Below, piece by piece: positions 33,723 to 42,729 of a stretch of DNA of 64,000 nucleotides. The stretch is taken from contig SOJX01000150.1 of assembly GCA_004376375.1 (NCBI GenBank), positions 1 to 64,000 on the forward strand, written 5' to 3'. The stretch is from Planctomycetota bacterium. Lineage in GTDB: Bacteria; Planctomycetota; E44-bin39. Position 1 is the first letter of the stretch; each line of letters starts with the position of its first letter. The notes under the pieces were generated by a model. It was not told where the DNA came from. It worked only from the letters and a program-made list of their open reading frames with translations, and did not search any database. Both the position numbers and the translations under genes were made by a program.

Positions 33723-35105
33723 CTATGCGTGGCGTGGCAGGCCCATCCAGAGGTGCGCGGCCTCCTCGATTGATTCCGAAAAGCCGGGGTGGGCGTGCAC
33801 CGTTTCGGCAAGGTCGCTTACTTTAAGCTTTTTTGTAATCGCAATCGCGCCTTCGTGGATAAGCTCGCCCGCGCCGTGGGCCATGATATGCATGCCGAGC
33901 ACGCGCCCGCTTTCCTCGTCGCCGATAATCTTGACAAAGCCGATAAGCTCATCCTCGGCCTGTGCGCGCCCGAGTGCGCGGACGTCAAACCGCGCCGATT
34001 TCACTTTATGACCGGCTTCTTTTGCAGCGTCTTCTGTCAGGCCGACGCTTGCTATTTCGGGTTTCGTATACACGACGCCCGGAACGGCGTTTTTATCCAG
34101 ATGGGCTTCTTCGCCGAGCGCGGCGACGACCGCCGCCGAACACTGGGCGCTTGCGAAATGCGCAAGCATCAACTGTCCGGTTACGTCGCCGGCTGCAAAA
34201 AGTTTTTCAACGCCGGTCTTTCCCGTCGAGTCAGCGGCCACGAAGCCGTTCTGCTGCAGAAGACCAGGCGGGTCGATTTCAATGTCTTCCGTATTCGGCT
34301 TTCTACCGATTACGACAAGCACCTTCTCAGCTTCGACTGTTTTTCCATTGCCCAGCTCCACGCGGACTTTTTTCGGCCCCGCGTCGAATGTCTCTGCGGT
34401 GGTGCCTGTGTGCGCGATAATTTTTCTTCGTTTCAGGAGGCGGGCGGCCTCTTTGCTGATATCAACGTCAAGCGTGGGTAGAACACCGTTCAGTGCTTCG
34501 ACAAGCGTGACTTCGGTGCCAAACGCGTGAAAGAGTTCAGCCATCTCAAAGCCGATAGCTCCGGCGCCGATAATGCAGAGAGATGCCGGCGGCCTCGCGA
34601 GCGAAAGCGCTTCGTCCGAGGTGATGATATTCTCGCCGTCGAAAGGTATCGCGGACGGCATCGCAGGTTTCGAGCCGGTAGCGATTATCAGGCCTTTGGA
34701 GGCGGTTATTCGCTCAGTCTTTCCGTTCGATTCAACCTCGACGGTATCGGGTGCGACTACTTTCCCCTGTCCCGATACGAGTTCGATTTTGCGTTTTTTC
34801 AGAAGCGCGAGAATTCCTTTCTCCAGCCGCGATACTACGTCGTTTTTTCTTTTCATCAGCGCGCCGAAATCAATTTCAAAACCCTTGTGCTTAACGGCAA
34901 AAACTTCCGACTTCGACATGCTCATGGCGAGATGCGCCGTGGCAAGGAGGGTTTTCGTCGGGATGCAGCCGCGGTGGAGGCAAGTGCCGCCGACCCGGTC
35001 ACGCTCGATGAGAGTGACGGACGCGCCGCGAACCGCCGCGGCCAGGGCGCCGACATAACCGCCCGGCCCGCCGCCGAGGATGACTATATCGCTGGTTTTC
35101 GTCAA
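33723..35105 (-). CDS. lpdA: Dihydrolipoyl dehydrogenase
   Basis: 460 residues. The FAD motif GGGPGGYVGALAA, the redox-active disulfide in GGTCLHRGCIPTK, the NAD motif IGAGAIGFEMAELF, FAAGDVTGQLMLAH and the C-terminal HAHPGFSESIEEA with catalytic His-Glu are all present. It reoxidises dihydrolipoamide of 2-oxoacid dehydrogenase or glycine cleavage complexes. Overlaps cobO by 4 bp and precedes lipA, so the operon makes and recycles lipoyl groups. The partner complex is not encoded here. Confidence 0.95.
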   Translation of the reverse strand: MTKTSDIVILGGGPGGYVGALAAAVRGASVTLIERDRVGGTCLHRGCIPTKTLLATAHLAMSMSKSEVFAVKHKGFEIDFGALMKRKNDVVSRLEKGILALLKKRKIELVSGQGKVVAPDTVEVESNGKTERITASKGLIIATGSKPAMPSAIPFDGENIITSDEALSLARPPASLCIIGAGAIGFEMAELFHAFGTEVTLVEALNGVLPTLDVDISKEAARLLKRRKIIAHTGTTAETFDAGPKKVRVELGNGKTVEAEKVLVVIGRKPNTEDIEIDPPGLLQQNGFVAADSTGKTGVEKLFAAGDVTGQLMLAHFASAQCSAAVVAALGEEAHLDKNAVPGVVYTKPEIASVGLTEDAAKEAGHKVKSARFDVRALGRAQAEDELIGFVKIIGDEESGRVLGMHIMAHGAGELIHEGAIAITKKLKVSDLAETVHAHPGFSESIEEAAHLWMGLPRHA

Positions 35106-35632
35106 AACTCGATCCCCTTTCTTGCCTTGACACCGGACTGAAACGGGTGCTTGACTTCTTTCATCTCCGTGACCATGGCCGCGCGCTTCACAAGCTCCGG
35201 GTGCGCGTCGCGGCCGGTCATGAAGATGTAAACGTGCTCAGGCCGCGAATCGAGAACCCCGCAGACTTCCGCAACGGTTGAGAGTGAAAAATCAATTATA
35301 TATGTTACTTCGTCAAGTATAACCAGGTCGTAATCGCCGGAAGAAATTTTTTCCTTCGCAAGCCGGAGCGCTTCGCGGGCCGCTTCGATATCATCCGGCG
35401 TCGGCTCTTTGCCTTTAACGCCGACGAAGCCCTTGCCTGTCTGGTGGATTTCGACCGCGTCGCCGAATTTCCTGAGCGATTCAAGCTCCGCGCTCGGCCT
35501 GGATTTTAAAAACTGGATAAGGCAGACACGTTTACCGTGGCCCAGCATCCTGAGCGCCGCGCCTATCGCGGCCGTAGTCTTCCCTTTGCCGTCACCGGTG
35601 TTGAGGAGTATGAACCCGCCTTTGTCCGACAT
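35102..35632 (-). CDS. cobO: Corrinoid adenosyltransferase (CobO/BtuR type)
   Basis: 176 residues from the ATG giving MSDKGGFILLN; a longer reading frame upstream has no family likeness. The P-loop is GDGKGKTTAAIGAALRMLGH, followed by IQFLKS, VILDEVTYIID and TGRDAHPELVKRA, all typical. It transfers the adenosyl group from ATP to cob(I)alamin or cobyrinic acid diamide, making coenzyme B12. First gene of the cobO-lpd-lipA operon. No other B12 genes are nearby, so it may serve salvage. Confidence 0.92.
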   Translation of the reverse strand: MSDKGGFILLNTGDGKGKTTAAIGAALRMLGHGKRVCLIQFLKSRPSAELESLRKFGDAVEIHQTGKGFVGVKGKEPTPDDIEAAREALRLAKEKISSGDYDLVILDEVTYIIDFSLSTVAEVCGVLDSRPEHVYIFMTGRDAHPELVKRAAMVTEMKEVKHPFQSGVKARKGIEF

Positions 35633-35773
35633 CGTTTCGATTCCAAAAGAGAATAATAGAGTGTTTATAGGATACAAAAAACCTGTTGGATTGCAAGAAA
35701 AGACGGGGAGGGTGGCTGGAGCGGTTGCGTGTAAGATCTGTTGCCTGACAGCCATTACTCTATTGTCACGGCA

Positions 35774-35801
35774 AAGAAAAAGCCGGCGTGATGCCGGCTT
35801 T
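35774..35801 (-). terminator. Rho-independent terminator of the CsgG-like gene
   Basis: Perfect stem AAAGCCGGC-GTGAT-GCCGGCTTT followed on the minus strand by TTTTTCTTT-like sequence, 28 bp after the stop. Confidence 0.8.
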
Positions 35802-35828
35802 ACGGTAAAATTAAAGGATACCTTCCCG

Positions 35829-36725
35829 CTACCTGAATTTTGCCCCGAGAAATGTCGCCATTGAATTTACGACGGTATCGATTTCCTCGGCGCTGTTGGC
35901 TTTCTTTGTGGGCGAGACGGCAGCGGTTTCGCCGGTTGCGACTTTGATTACCCGGGCGGTTATTACGAACTTGGTGCCGAGCTTGGCAATGGAGCCGACC
36001 AGGATGTATTCAACCTTGAGCAGTTTACCTATCTGGACGGCCGTGTCTTCGGATACCCGCTCGGTGTTTGCGAAGTCCTGCTCGAGCAGGACTTTTCTGA
36101 TTTGTTCCCGCTCTATCAACCGGAAGCATTCTGTCTGGTAAAGGGCGGTATGGAAGAGGTCGGCCACGATGCTTCCGTAATCCGTTTTGCCTCCGGGCGA
36201 CTTGTCTTCGAAATTAAATACGGCCAGCTTGGGACGTTGTTCTTCCGGAAGCGGCTCGAAATCCTTCGGTTTTTTCGTAATGTCGGGGGGGATTTCCTTT
36301 GGCTTCCTGGTTTTTTTGGGCTTTTTAATCGGGATATCCGCCTTGCCCCCGAGGTCTATCGGTATCTCGTAGAGGTGCGCCTTTATAGTGTGCTCCATGT
36401 TGGCGATCTGGGTGTTGTGTGCCGCAAGAGGAAGGCTCCAGAACCACGATATCGGGAATGCGGGGCCCAGGAGCACGCAGCACGTCATCTGATAACCGCC
36501 GGGAGCCTTGTCATCCATATCAAGATATGAAAGCTCGGCAAGTCCTCCAATAAGGTTGAGAACGACGGCAGTGCCGGGATTTTTGTATTGTTTTGCTCCC
36601 TTGATAATCTTGTTTTTAATTAGCCAGTCCCATTGATCCTGCTGCTCGGCAGTGAGGGTGGCGCACCCGGTGGCAAAGGCGCCTGCGAGTACAAGCAACA
36701 TCAGGCCGTATATTCTCTTACGCAT
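35829..36725 (-). CDS. CsgG/LpoB-like lipoprotein
   Basis: 298 residues. Signal peptide with lipobox ATGC at about residue 21. A hydrophobic, Trp-rich stretch lies at about residues 75-105. A Lys/Pro-rich linker with KKPKKTRKPKE follows. From about residue 165 the fold resembles CsgG: KLAVFNFEDKSPGGKTDYGS, ECFRLIEREQIRKVLLEQDF, VEYILVGSIAKLGTKFVITA. CsgG relatives form outer membrane secretion pores or activate other envelope enzymes. No curli genes accompany it. Ends in its own terminator. Confidence 0.8.
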   Translation of the reverse strand: MRKRIYGLMLLVLAGAFATGCATLTAEQQDQWDWLIKNKIIKGAKQYKNPGTAVVLNLIGGLAELSYLDMDDKAPGGYQMTCCVLLGPAFPISWFWSLPLAAHNTQIANMEHTIKAHLYEIPIDLGGKADIPIKKPKKTRKPKEIPPDITKKPKDFEPLPEEQRPKLAVFNFEDKSPGGKTDYGSIVADLFHTALYQTECFRLIEREQIRKVLLEQDFANTERVSEDTAVQIGKLLKVEYILVGSIAKLGTKFVITARVIKVATGETAAVSPTKKANSAEEIDTVVNSMATFLGAKFR

Positions 36726-36880
36726 TTAAATCCCTCTTCCTGGAACAGTGCTGTTGATTACAAAGGGATTATAGCAAACGCACGTAAGCACGTAAAGAGG
36801 CGATGTGAAAAAAATAAGCCCGAATATGGTGTTTTTGCGCGGGATGCCAGACAAAAGAAACCGGCGGAGAAGGGAAAACG

Positions 36881-37501
36881 TTATTCTTTCCCCTTGATGC
36901 GCTTCAGGCGGAAGGTGTTCTCGCGTTCCATTTCCTCGAGGCGCAGCCTGATAAAGGCCTCGGCCTCCTGAAGGTCGGGAATGACCTTGAACTCGAGCGC
37001 GTTCACGCGCCTCTTGGTCTTCTCGATCTCGTCGAGAAGCTTTTTCATGGTCGTCTCAATCCCGGCGGCGCGGATAATCGTCTCGACAAGCTCTTCGAAG
37101 GTGTCGCAGGCCTCGTCGATCCGAATGGATGGGTTTATCATCGAGAAACCGCGCTTGTCGATGCGGCTCTTGATGGACTTGGCATCAATGGTCGGAACAA
37201 CGACGCCCATGATGTTCTGGCTTCCGACTTTGAGGTCCGGGTCGGCTTTGCGGCTGAGTGCGGCCGAGCGGACGGCAGTTCTTCCCTTGACTGCTTCGGC
37301 TATGCCGACGCGCTCGGAAGCTGTGACGTATTTGGCGACCAGTTCCTGCCTTATCGACTTGGCCTCGTTCAGGATTTTGAAAAACTCGATGATAAGACCG
37401 TCGCGCTTCATCTTGAGAATCTTGTAGCCGGTCTGCGAAAGCTTGATTTTCTTCCGCAGCTCAATGAGCTGTGAGCGCGTCGGTTTAACGTCAATCGCCA
37501 T
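36881..37501 (-). CDS. atpD: V/A-type ATPase subunit D
   Basis: 206 residues, the expected size of the central-shaft subunit. The N-terminal PTRSQLIELRKKIKLSQTGY and the helix KMKRDGLIIEFFKI, together with the C-terminal KTKRRVNALEFKVIPDLQEA region, are the family hallmarks. It forms the antiparallel coiled-coil rotor inside the A3B3 head. Last gene of the ATPase operon, 15 bp after subunit B. Confidence 0.94.
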   Translation of the reverse strand: MAIDVKPTRSQLIELRKKIKLSQTGYKILKMKRDGLIIEFFKILNEAKSIRQELVAKYVTASERVGIAEAVKGRTAVRSAALSRKADPDLKVGSQNIMGVVVPTIDAKSIKSRIDKRGFSMINPSIRIDEACDTFEELVETIIRAAGIETTMKKLLDEIEKTKRRVNALEFKVIPDLQEAEAFIRLRLEEMERENTFRLKRIKGKE

Positions 37502-37516
37502 CTATTTCATCTCCGC

Positions 37517-38941
37517 CTACGCTTCGGCAGGCTCCTCTTTCTTTTTTTCAGCCGGCTCTTCTTTTTTGCCCGTGTGAGCCGGATGGTATTTGTGTATCAG
37601 TTTCCTGTCGATACGCGTGAGCGCCGTCTCGGGCAGGTGCGCAAGAAGCCTCCAGAACAGGTCGAGAGTCTCGAAGATTGTTCTGTCTTCATTGCGGCCC
37701 TGGCGCACGAGCTGGTCTTCGAACATGTCGGCGAAATCGAGGAACGCGCGGTCACGTTCGGAAAGCGCTTCCTTACCGACGATTGCAACGAGGCCGCGGA
37801 GGTCGCAGCCTTCAGCGTACGCCGCATAGCACTGGTCCGAAACCGCCTTGTGGTCGTCGCGGGTCAAGCCTTCGCCAATCCCATCCTTCATCAGCCTGGA
37901 AAGGGACGGCAGTACATTTACCGGCGGGTAGATGCCTTTCATGTGGAGTTCACGGGAAATGATAATCTGGCCTTCCGTGATATAGCCGGTAAGGTCGGGA
38001 ATCGGGTGCGTGATGTCGTCGCCGGGCATCGTGAGGATCGGGTACTGGGTTATCGTCCCGTTACGCCCCTTGATACGGCCCGCGCGCTCGTAAATCGACG
38101 CAAGGTCGGTGTACATGTAACCGGGATAACCGCGGCGGCCGGGAACCTCTTCACGGGCTGCGCCGATCTCGCGCAAGGCTTCGCAGTAGTTGGTCATGTC
38201 AGTGAGAATAACCAGCACATGCATGTCGTGGTCATAGGCAAGATATTCAGCGCAGGTCAGGGCGAAACGCGGGGTAATCAGCCGCTCAACGGCCGGGTCG
38301 TCCGCAAGGTTGAGGAATACGGTCGCACGTTTGAGCGCGCCCGTTCGTTCAAAGTCCTGAATAAAATACTGTGCTTCCTCGTTCGTAATGCCCATCGCGC
38401 AGAAAACGACTGCAAACTCCTCACCCTCACCGACAACCTTGGCCTGGCGCGCGATCTGGAGCGCGATCTCGTTGTGCGGAAGGCCGCTTCCCGAAAAAAT
38501 CGGCAGCTTCTGGCCGCGGACGAGCGTGTTCATGCCGTCAATAGTTGAAATGCCCGTCTGGATGAATTCACGCGGATACTCGCGGGCGTACGGGTTGATT
38601 GCCGCGCCGACGATGTCGCGCCTCTCCTCGGGCAGGACGGGCGGACCGCCGTCGAGCGGGTCGCCCGAGCCGGACAGAATGCGCCCAAGCATGTCCTTCG
38701 ACAGGTTGACCTTGATGGTTTCGCCGAGGAACTTCACGGAACTCGCCCGGTCGATGCCGCTCGTACCCTCGAATATCTGGATAACAACGATATTGTCGGC
38801 CGTGTCAAGCACCTGTCCGCGCTTGATAGAGCCGTCGGGCAGCGTCACGTGCACGAGTTCGTTGTAGCCTATCGGCTCGGTCTTCTCCACGAAGACGAGC
38901 GGACCGGCGATCTTGCTTATTGTACGGTATTCCTTGCTCAT
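37517..38941 (-). CDS. atpB: V/A-type ATPase subunit B
   Basis: 474 residues. The non-catalytic head subunit, recognisable by SGSGLPHNEIALQIARQ, which lacks the GxGKT P-loop, and by VLILTDMTNYCEALREIGAA, PGRRGYPGYMYTDLA and GRNGTITQYPILTMPGDDI. A Lys/Glu-rich tail (EEPAEKKKEEPAEA) is added at the end. GGAGGAAAG precedes the ATG. It follows the four-helix gene and an 8-bp array, which separate it from subunit A. Confidence 0.96.
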   Translation of the reverse strand: MSKEYRTISKIAGPLVFVEKTEPIGYNELVHVTLPDGSIKRGQVLDTADNIVVIQIFEGTSGIDRASSVKFLGETIKVNLSKDMLGRILSGSGDPLDGGPPVLPEERRDIVGAAINPYAREYPREFIQTGISTIDGMNTLVRGQKLPIFSGSGLPHNEIALQIARQAKVVGEGEEFAVVFCAMGITNEEAQYFIQDFERTGALKRATVFLNLADDPAVERLITPRFALTCAEYLAYDHDMHVLVILTDMTNYCEALREIGAAREEVPGRRGYPGYMYTDLASIYERAGRIKGRNGTITQYPILTMPGDDITHPIPDLTGYITEGQIIISRELHMKGIYPPVNVLPSLSRLMKDGIGEGLTRDDHKAVSDQCYAAYAEGCDLRGLVAIVGKEALSERDRAFLDFADMFEDQLVRQGRNEDRTIFETLDLFWRLLAHLPETALTRIDRKLIHKYHPAHTGKKEEPAEKKKEEPAEA

Positions 38942-38957
38942 CTTTCCTCCGGAATGA

Positions 38958-38997
38958 GTTAGAACGTTCGAACGTTGGAATGTTGGAAGGTTCTAAC
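38958..38997. repeat. 8-bp tandem array, word GTTNGAAN, left of four-helix gene
   Basis: GTTAGAAC, GTTCGAAC, GTTGGAAT, GTTGGAAG, GTTCTAAC: five octamers whose outer units are complements. It ends exactly at the stop codon of the four-helix gene and lies 17 bp before the start of subunit B. Confidence 0.9.
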
Positions 38998-39390
38998 TCA
39001 AGAACGTTTTTCATGCCCCTTAATTTCCTTATCAAGGTATTTGACGAAGTTCGCTAACTTTCTCGATATTTTTTCTGCCTCATTATTAAGTTCAGCATGT
39101 TTCTGCTCAGAGATATACTTAAAGTCCAGAACGGCATAAAACAGCGCGCGCAGTTCCCCTGCGGATGCCTTCGCGATATATAAAAACCGGCGAAATTCTT
39201 TTTTGCTTCCGTGTTCAAATCCCTCCGCAATATTCGCCATTACTGAGACGGCCGAACGAGTTATCTGGTCTCTCAGTACATAATTCTTTTGCAGGCGAGT
39301 GCTTTCGATAAGATCATGCACGGTTCTCAAAAGTCGCCTTGCATCCTGCCATGCCTCAATGTCTTCAAATCTATCTATACGCGGCATCAC
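38998..39390 (-). CDS. Four-helix-bundle protein (23S rRNA intervening-sequence type)
   Basis: 130 residues. The pattern FEDIEAWQDARRLLRTVHDL, LRDQITRSAVSVMANIAEG, EFRRFLYIAKASAGELRALF and KKLANF-like ending matches the S23/IVP four-helix family first known from insertions in 23S rRNA genes. It probably binds nucleic acid or a partner protein; no enzyme motif. It sits between subunits A and B of the ATPase on the same strand, flanked by 8-bp arrays of opposite orientation. This position is unusual and suggests insertion. Confidence 0.88.
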   Translation of the reverse strand: MMPRIDRFEDIEAWQDARRLLRTVHDLIESTRLQKNYVLRDQITRSAVSVMANIAEGFEHGSKKEFRRFLYIAKASAGELRALFYAVLDFKYISEQKHAELNNEAEKISRKLANFVKYLDKEIKGHEKRS

Positions 39391-39406
39391 CGCCCCTTTT
39401 ATCCCA

Positions 39407-39462
39407 ACCTTTCCACTTTCGAACTTTTGAACCTTCGAACTTTCAAACCTTTGAACTTTCCA
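39407..39462. repeat. 8-bp tandem array, word ACTTTCGA, right of four-helix gene
   Basis: ACCTTTCC, ACTTTCGA, ACTTTTGA, ACCTTCGA, ACTTTCAA, ACCTTTGA, ACTTTCCA: seven octamers. The orientation is opposite to the array at 38958-38997. It ends 3 bp from the TAG stop of subunit A. Confidence 0.9.
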
Positions 39463-39465
39463 ACG

Positions 39466-41205
39466 CTATTTCATTCCCATCTTTTCGAAGTCTGTTTTCA
39501 TTTCCTTCTTGGCGGCCGCGAGCGCTTCGTCGAAGTTTTCTTCAAAGCGGGTCTTTGCCAGGGAGTCGCGGCTGGGTGCGGCGACGATCTCGCTTATAGC
39601 TGCGTGACGCTCCAGCGCTTCCTTCGCCAACTCGCCGAACTCCATGATTGCCTTCATAAGCTCGTACTGCTTGTCCATCGGGCAGAACGAGTCGACGTCG
39701 TGGAAAGCGTTCTGCTGCAGGAAGATTTCGCGGACCATTCGCGCGATTTCGAGCGTAAGCTGCTCCGACTCCGGCAGCGAGTCGCTTCCGACAAGCTGGA
39801 CGATTTCCTGGAGCTCCGCTTCCTTCTGGAGCAGAGCCTTTGCATCACCGCGCATCTTTGCCATTTCCGGGTGTACGTTCTCGTTGAACCAGTTCTCGAG
39901 TATGTCGTCGTAGAGCGAATAACTTGTGAGCCAGTTTATCGACGGGAAGTGGCGGCGCTGCATCAGCTTTGCGTCGAGCGCCCAGAACACCTTGACTATG
40001 CGCAGCGTGTTCTGGGTGACCGGCTCGGAGAAGTCGCCGCCCGGAGGCGAGACCGCGCCGATAATTGTGACCGAGCCTTCAAGCTCGTTGAGGGTGATGA
40101 CGCGGCCCGCGCGCTCGTAGAACTGGGAGAGTCTCGCTGAAAGGTATGCGGGGTATCCCTCCTCGCCCGGCATTTCCTCGAGCCGGCTGGAAATCTCGCG
40201 CATCGCTTCCGCCCAGCGGGAAGTCGAATCCGCCATGAGTGAGACGCCGTAGCCCATGTCGCGGAAGTATTCGGCAATTGTGACGCCGGTGTAAACCGAG
40301 CATTCGCGCGCCGCGACCGGCATGTTGGAGGTGTTTGCGATGAGCACGGTCCGGTTCATAAGCGGCTCGCCCGTCTTCGGGTCCGTGAGCTTCGGGAACT
40401 CGGTAAGCACGTCGGTCATCTCGTTTCCGCGCTCGCCGCAACCGACGTAAACGACCAACTCGGTGTCGGACCATTTGGCAAGCTGGTGCTGGGAGACGGT
40501 CTTTCCGCTTCCGAAGGGACCGGGGATTGCGGCCGTTCCGCCCTTGGCGATGGGGAAGAAGCCGTCGAAAATCCGCTGGCCCGTAATGAGCGGGATGTCG
40601 GGCAGGAGCTTCTTTTTGAAGGGGCGCGGAACACGGACAGGCCATTTGTGCATCAGCTGGAGCTTTTCACCGGTATCAAGGGTGCAGACGACGTCGTCAA
40701 CCGTGAACTCGCCTTTCTTGATGTCGGTGATTTTACCGCCCTTGGACTTCGGTGGGACGGTGATGCGGTGCTCGATTTTTGTTTCCTGCACCCAGCCGAT
40801 AACTTCGCCCGCTTTGACCTCATCACCGACAGCCTTAGTCGGGGTGAAATCCCATTTGCGTGCATGGTCGAGCCCAGGGGCTGTGAGACCGCGCTCGATG
40901 AAGTCACCCATTTTTTCCGCCAGGACGGGGAGGGGGCGCTGGATGCCGTCGTAAATCTGTGTCAGCATCCCTGGGCCCAACTCTACGACTAGCGGCTCGC
41001 CGGTGGCGACAACCGGCTCGCCCGGCTTTATGCCGGAGGTGTCCTCGTAGACCTGGATGACGGATTTGTCACCTTCTATCTTGATCACTTCCCCCATCAG
41101 TTTTTCGTTACCGATGTGGACGACGTCGTACATCCGCGGGTTTATACCGGTAGCGGTAACGACCGGCCCGGAAATGCGGAAAATTTCGCCCTGTTCTTCA
41201 GCCAT
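39466..41205 (-). CDS. atpA: V/A-type ATPase catalytic subunit A
   Basis: 579 residues, full length. The P-loop GPFGSGKTVSQHQLAKWSD, VYVGCGERGNEMTDVL, SLMADSTSRWAEAMREIS and the bulge domain (residues 115-200, including PPKSKGGKITDIKKG) are diagnostic of the V/A rather than the F type. It binds and hydrolyses or makes ATP in the soluble head. Whether the whole machine pumps ions or makes ATP cannot be told from sequence. Confidence 0.97.
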   Translation of the reverse strand: MAEEQGEIFRISGPVVTATGINPRMYDVVHIGNEKLMGEVIKIEGDKSVIQVYEDTSGIKPGEPVVATGEPLVVELGPGMLTQIYDGIQRPLPVLAEKMGDFIERGLTAPGLDHARKWDFTPTKAVGDEVKAGEVIGWVQETKIEHRITVPPKSKGGKITDIKKGEFTVDDVVCTLDTGEKLQLMHKWPVRVPRPFKKKLLPDIPLITGQRIFDGFFPIAKGGTAAIPGPFGSGKTVSQHQLAKWSDTELVVYVGCGERGNEMTDVLTEFPKLTDPKTGEPLMNRTVLIANTSNMPVAARECSVYTGVTIAEYFRDMGYGVSLMADSTSRWAEAMREISSRLEEMPGEEGYPAYLSARLSQFYERAGRVITLNELEGSVTIIGAVSPPGGDFSEPVTQNTLRIVKVFWALDAKLMQRRHFPSINWLTSYSLYDDILENWFNENVHPEMAKMRGDAKALLQKEAELQEIVQLVGSDSLPESEQLTLEIARMVREIFLQQNAFHDVDSFCPMDKQYELMKAIMEFGELAKEALERHAAISEIVAAPSRDSLAKTRFEENFDEALAAAKKEMKTDFEKMGMK

Positions 41206-41246
41206 CGTTCTTCCCTCGTATAATACTGTGCCTTTCGTAGCACCGT

Positions 41247-41552
41247 TTAGTAGAGGTCTATTCCAATCGCCTGTCGAATCTTATCGCGCAGGTCACCGAC
41301 GTCTGTGCGTCCGATTGAGATTATTACCGGCCGCACCGAGTCAAGAAGCACTTTTCTTCGGTGCGGAGGAAATACGCGCATGTCTCTATCCCGAACGATG
41401 AGGATACCGACCGACTTGTCGCTCATTGCTTCGAGCAGTTTGTCTTCGAAACGGTCATTTTCGCCGACGGCGAACATTTTCTTTATCCCCGCCAGTTGAA
41501 AGCCGACGAGAAAGTCGAGGTTTCCACAAACAGCCAGTTCTGAGATATCCAT
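41247..41552 (-). CDS. atpF: V/A-type ATPase subunit F
   Basis: 101 residues, as expected. Rossmann-like subunit: NLDFLVGFQLAGIKKMF, SDKSVGILIVRDRDM and PVIISIG. It caps the central shaft with subunit D and helps couple rotation. Positioned between C and A, the normal order in bacterial operons. Confidence 0.92.
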   Translation of the reverse strand: MDISELAVCGNLDFLVGFQLAGIKKMFAVGENDRFEDKLLEAMSDKSVGILIVRDRDMRVFPPHRRKVLLDSVRPVIISIGRTDVGDLRDKIRQAIGIDLY

Positions 41553-41571
41553 ATATCCTGCTCCGTCTGTC

Positions 41572-42729
41572 CTATTCGGGCCAGACGAGAAACGCGATTG
41601 TTTTCTCCGGCAGCTTCAGTTCCCTGCCGCGGGCGATTATTCTGATATTGTCGATTTCACGCTGCTTCTGCAGGATGAAATCCAGTACCGGCACGATCGA
41701 AAGCGGATGCGAGTAACTGAATTTCCCGGTTCCCGTCCGCGCCCAGCGTTTGAGCAGCCTGCCGAGCGTGCCCAGCGATTTCTTTTCAAGAGCTTCTTCC
41801 AGTCCCTCTGCGATGTACTTGTATACCGAATGACGCCTGAGAAACTCTCCGCAGGCGGCGAGGTTTTCAACTTCAGAGAGCTTTTTCCATTCCTCCGTCT
41901 TAAAAATCGAGTTTTCAGCGATGACCAGCCGTTTCAGGATGTCCTCAGCCGGCACGTTCTCATTTTTGAGCGTGAAAAGCGTCTTCAGGTTCATCGCGTC
42001 GATCATTTTTCCAATGAAGCTTCTGGCCATTTCTTTGGCCTTGGTTTCCCCGGTGAAACCGGCCGCAAGTCGCTCGAAATACAGTCTTTCTATCGCCTCC
42101 TCGTAGGGGGCGAGGTTATCCCATGTGCCCGTTTCCTCGTATACTTCCCTCAGCGGCGCACCAAACTCGGTTTTGTCGAGCTCGCCGAGTATCTCGTCGT
42201 AACCTGCTTTTTCATAAAGCCGCATCCAGAATTCGATTTCATAATGCCCGGCGCCGATAAGGGCCCATTCGAGTTCCTCGGCGGGTGCGGCATAAAGCTT
42301 GGCGCGCAGGACGGTTTTAAGGTTCTGCCCATCGTATTTCGATACGTATATTTCCAGCAGTTCGCGCAGCTCGCCTTTCGACCAGCCGACGATCTTGCTG
42401 AGTGTGCGCCCGAGGTTGAGATTGAGCGCGTGCTCGATAAGGTCTGCGCCGCGGTACTTGAGGGCAAGCGAATCGATTTCAAGCCTGTAAGCCGATTCAC
42501 CGACCAGGCGCGCTATCTGAGGCAGGTCCATCGTTATCATCTTCGCCAGCGTATCGCGTGGAAAGAGCGACGGTTTCATCGCTTTTACCCGTGCGACGAC
42601 GTACGGGAAGTTCGACGCTCCCGCCGAGCGCTTTTTCGGGCGTTTGCCGGCCCGTTTGGCGTCGGAGCGCTTCTTCCAGGCGTCGAAGATCTTGAGGACG
42701 CCCATTGCTGAATCGCGGAATTTACCCAT
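41572..42729 (-). CDS. atpC: V/A-type ATPase subunit C (AC39/d)
   Basis: 385 residues, all-helical. The N-terminus has a basic stretch (KKRSDAKRAGKRPKKRS) followed by the typical FPYVVARVKAMKPSLFPRD. Three similar helical domains follow, and IDNIRIIARGRELKLPEKTI near the end is the family signature. It links the rotor shaft to the membrane ring. Its start abuts the stop of subunit E. Confidence 0.9.
   Translation of the reverse strand: MGKFRDSAMGVLKIFDAWKKRSDAKRAGKRPKKRSAGASNFPYVVARVKAMKPSLFPRDTLAKMITMDLPQIARLVGESAYRLEIDSLALKYRGADLIEHALNLNLGRTLSKIVGWSKGELRELLEIYVSKYDGQNLKTVLRAKLYAAPAEELEWALIGAGHYEIEFWMRLYEKAGYDEILGELDKTEFGAPLREVYEETGTWDNLAPYEEAIERLYFERLAAGFTGETKAKEMARSFIGKMIDAMNLKTLFTLKNENVPAEDILKRLVIAENSIFKTEEWKKLSEVENLAACGEFLRRHSVYKYIAEGLEEALEKKSLGTLGRLLKRWARTGTGKFSYSHPLSIVPVLDFILQKQREIDNIRIIARGRELKLPEKTIAFLVWPE

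Noticed and set aside
38998..39390. Four-helix gene as the accessory protein of a diversity-generating retroelement
   Set aside because: No reverse transcriptase and no template/variable repeat pair are in the window.
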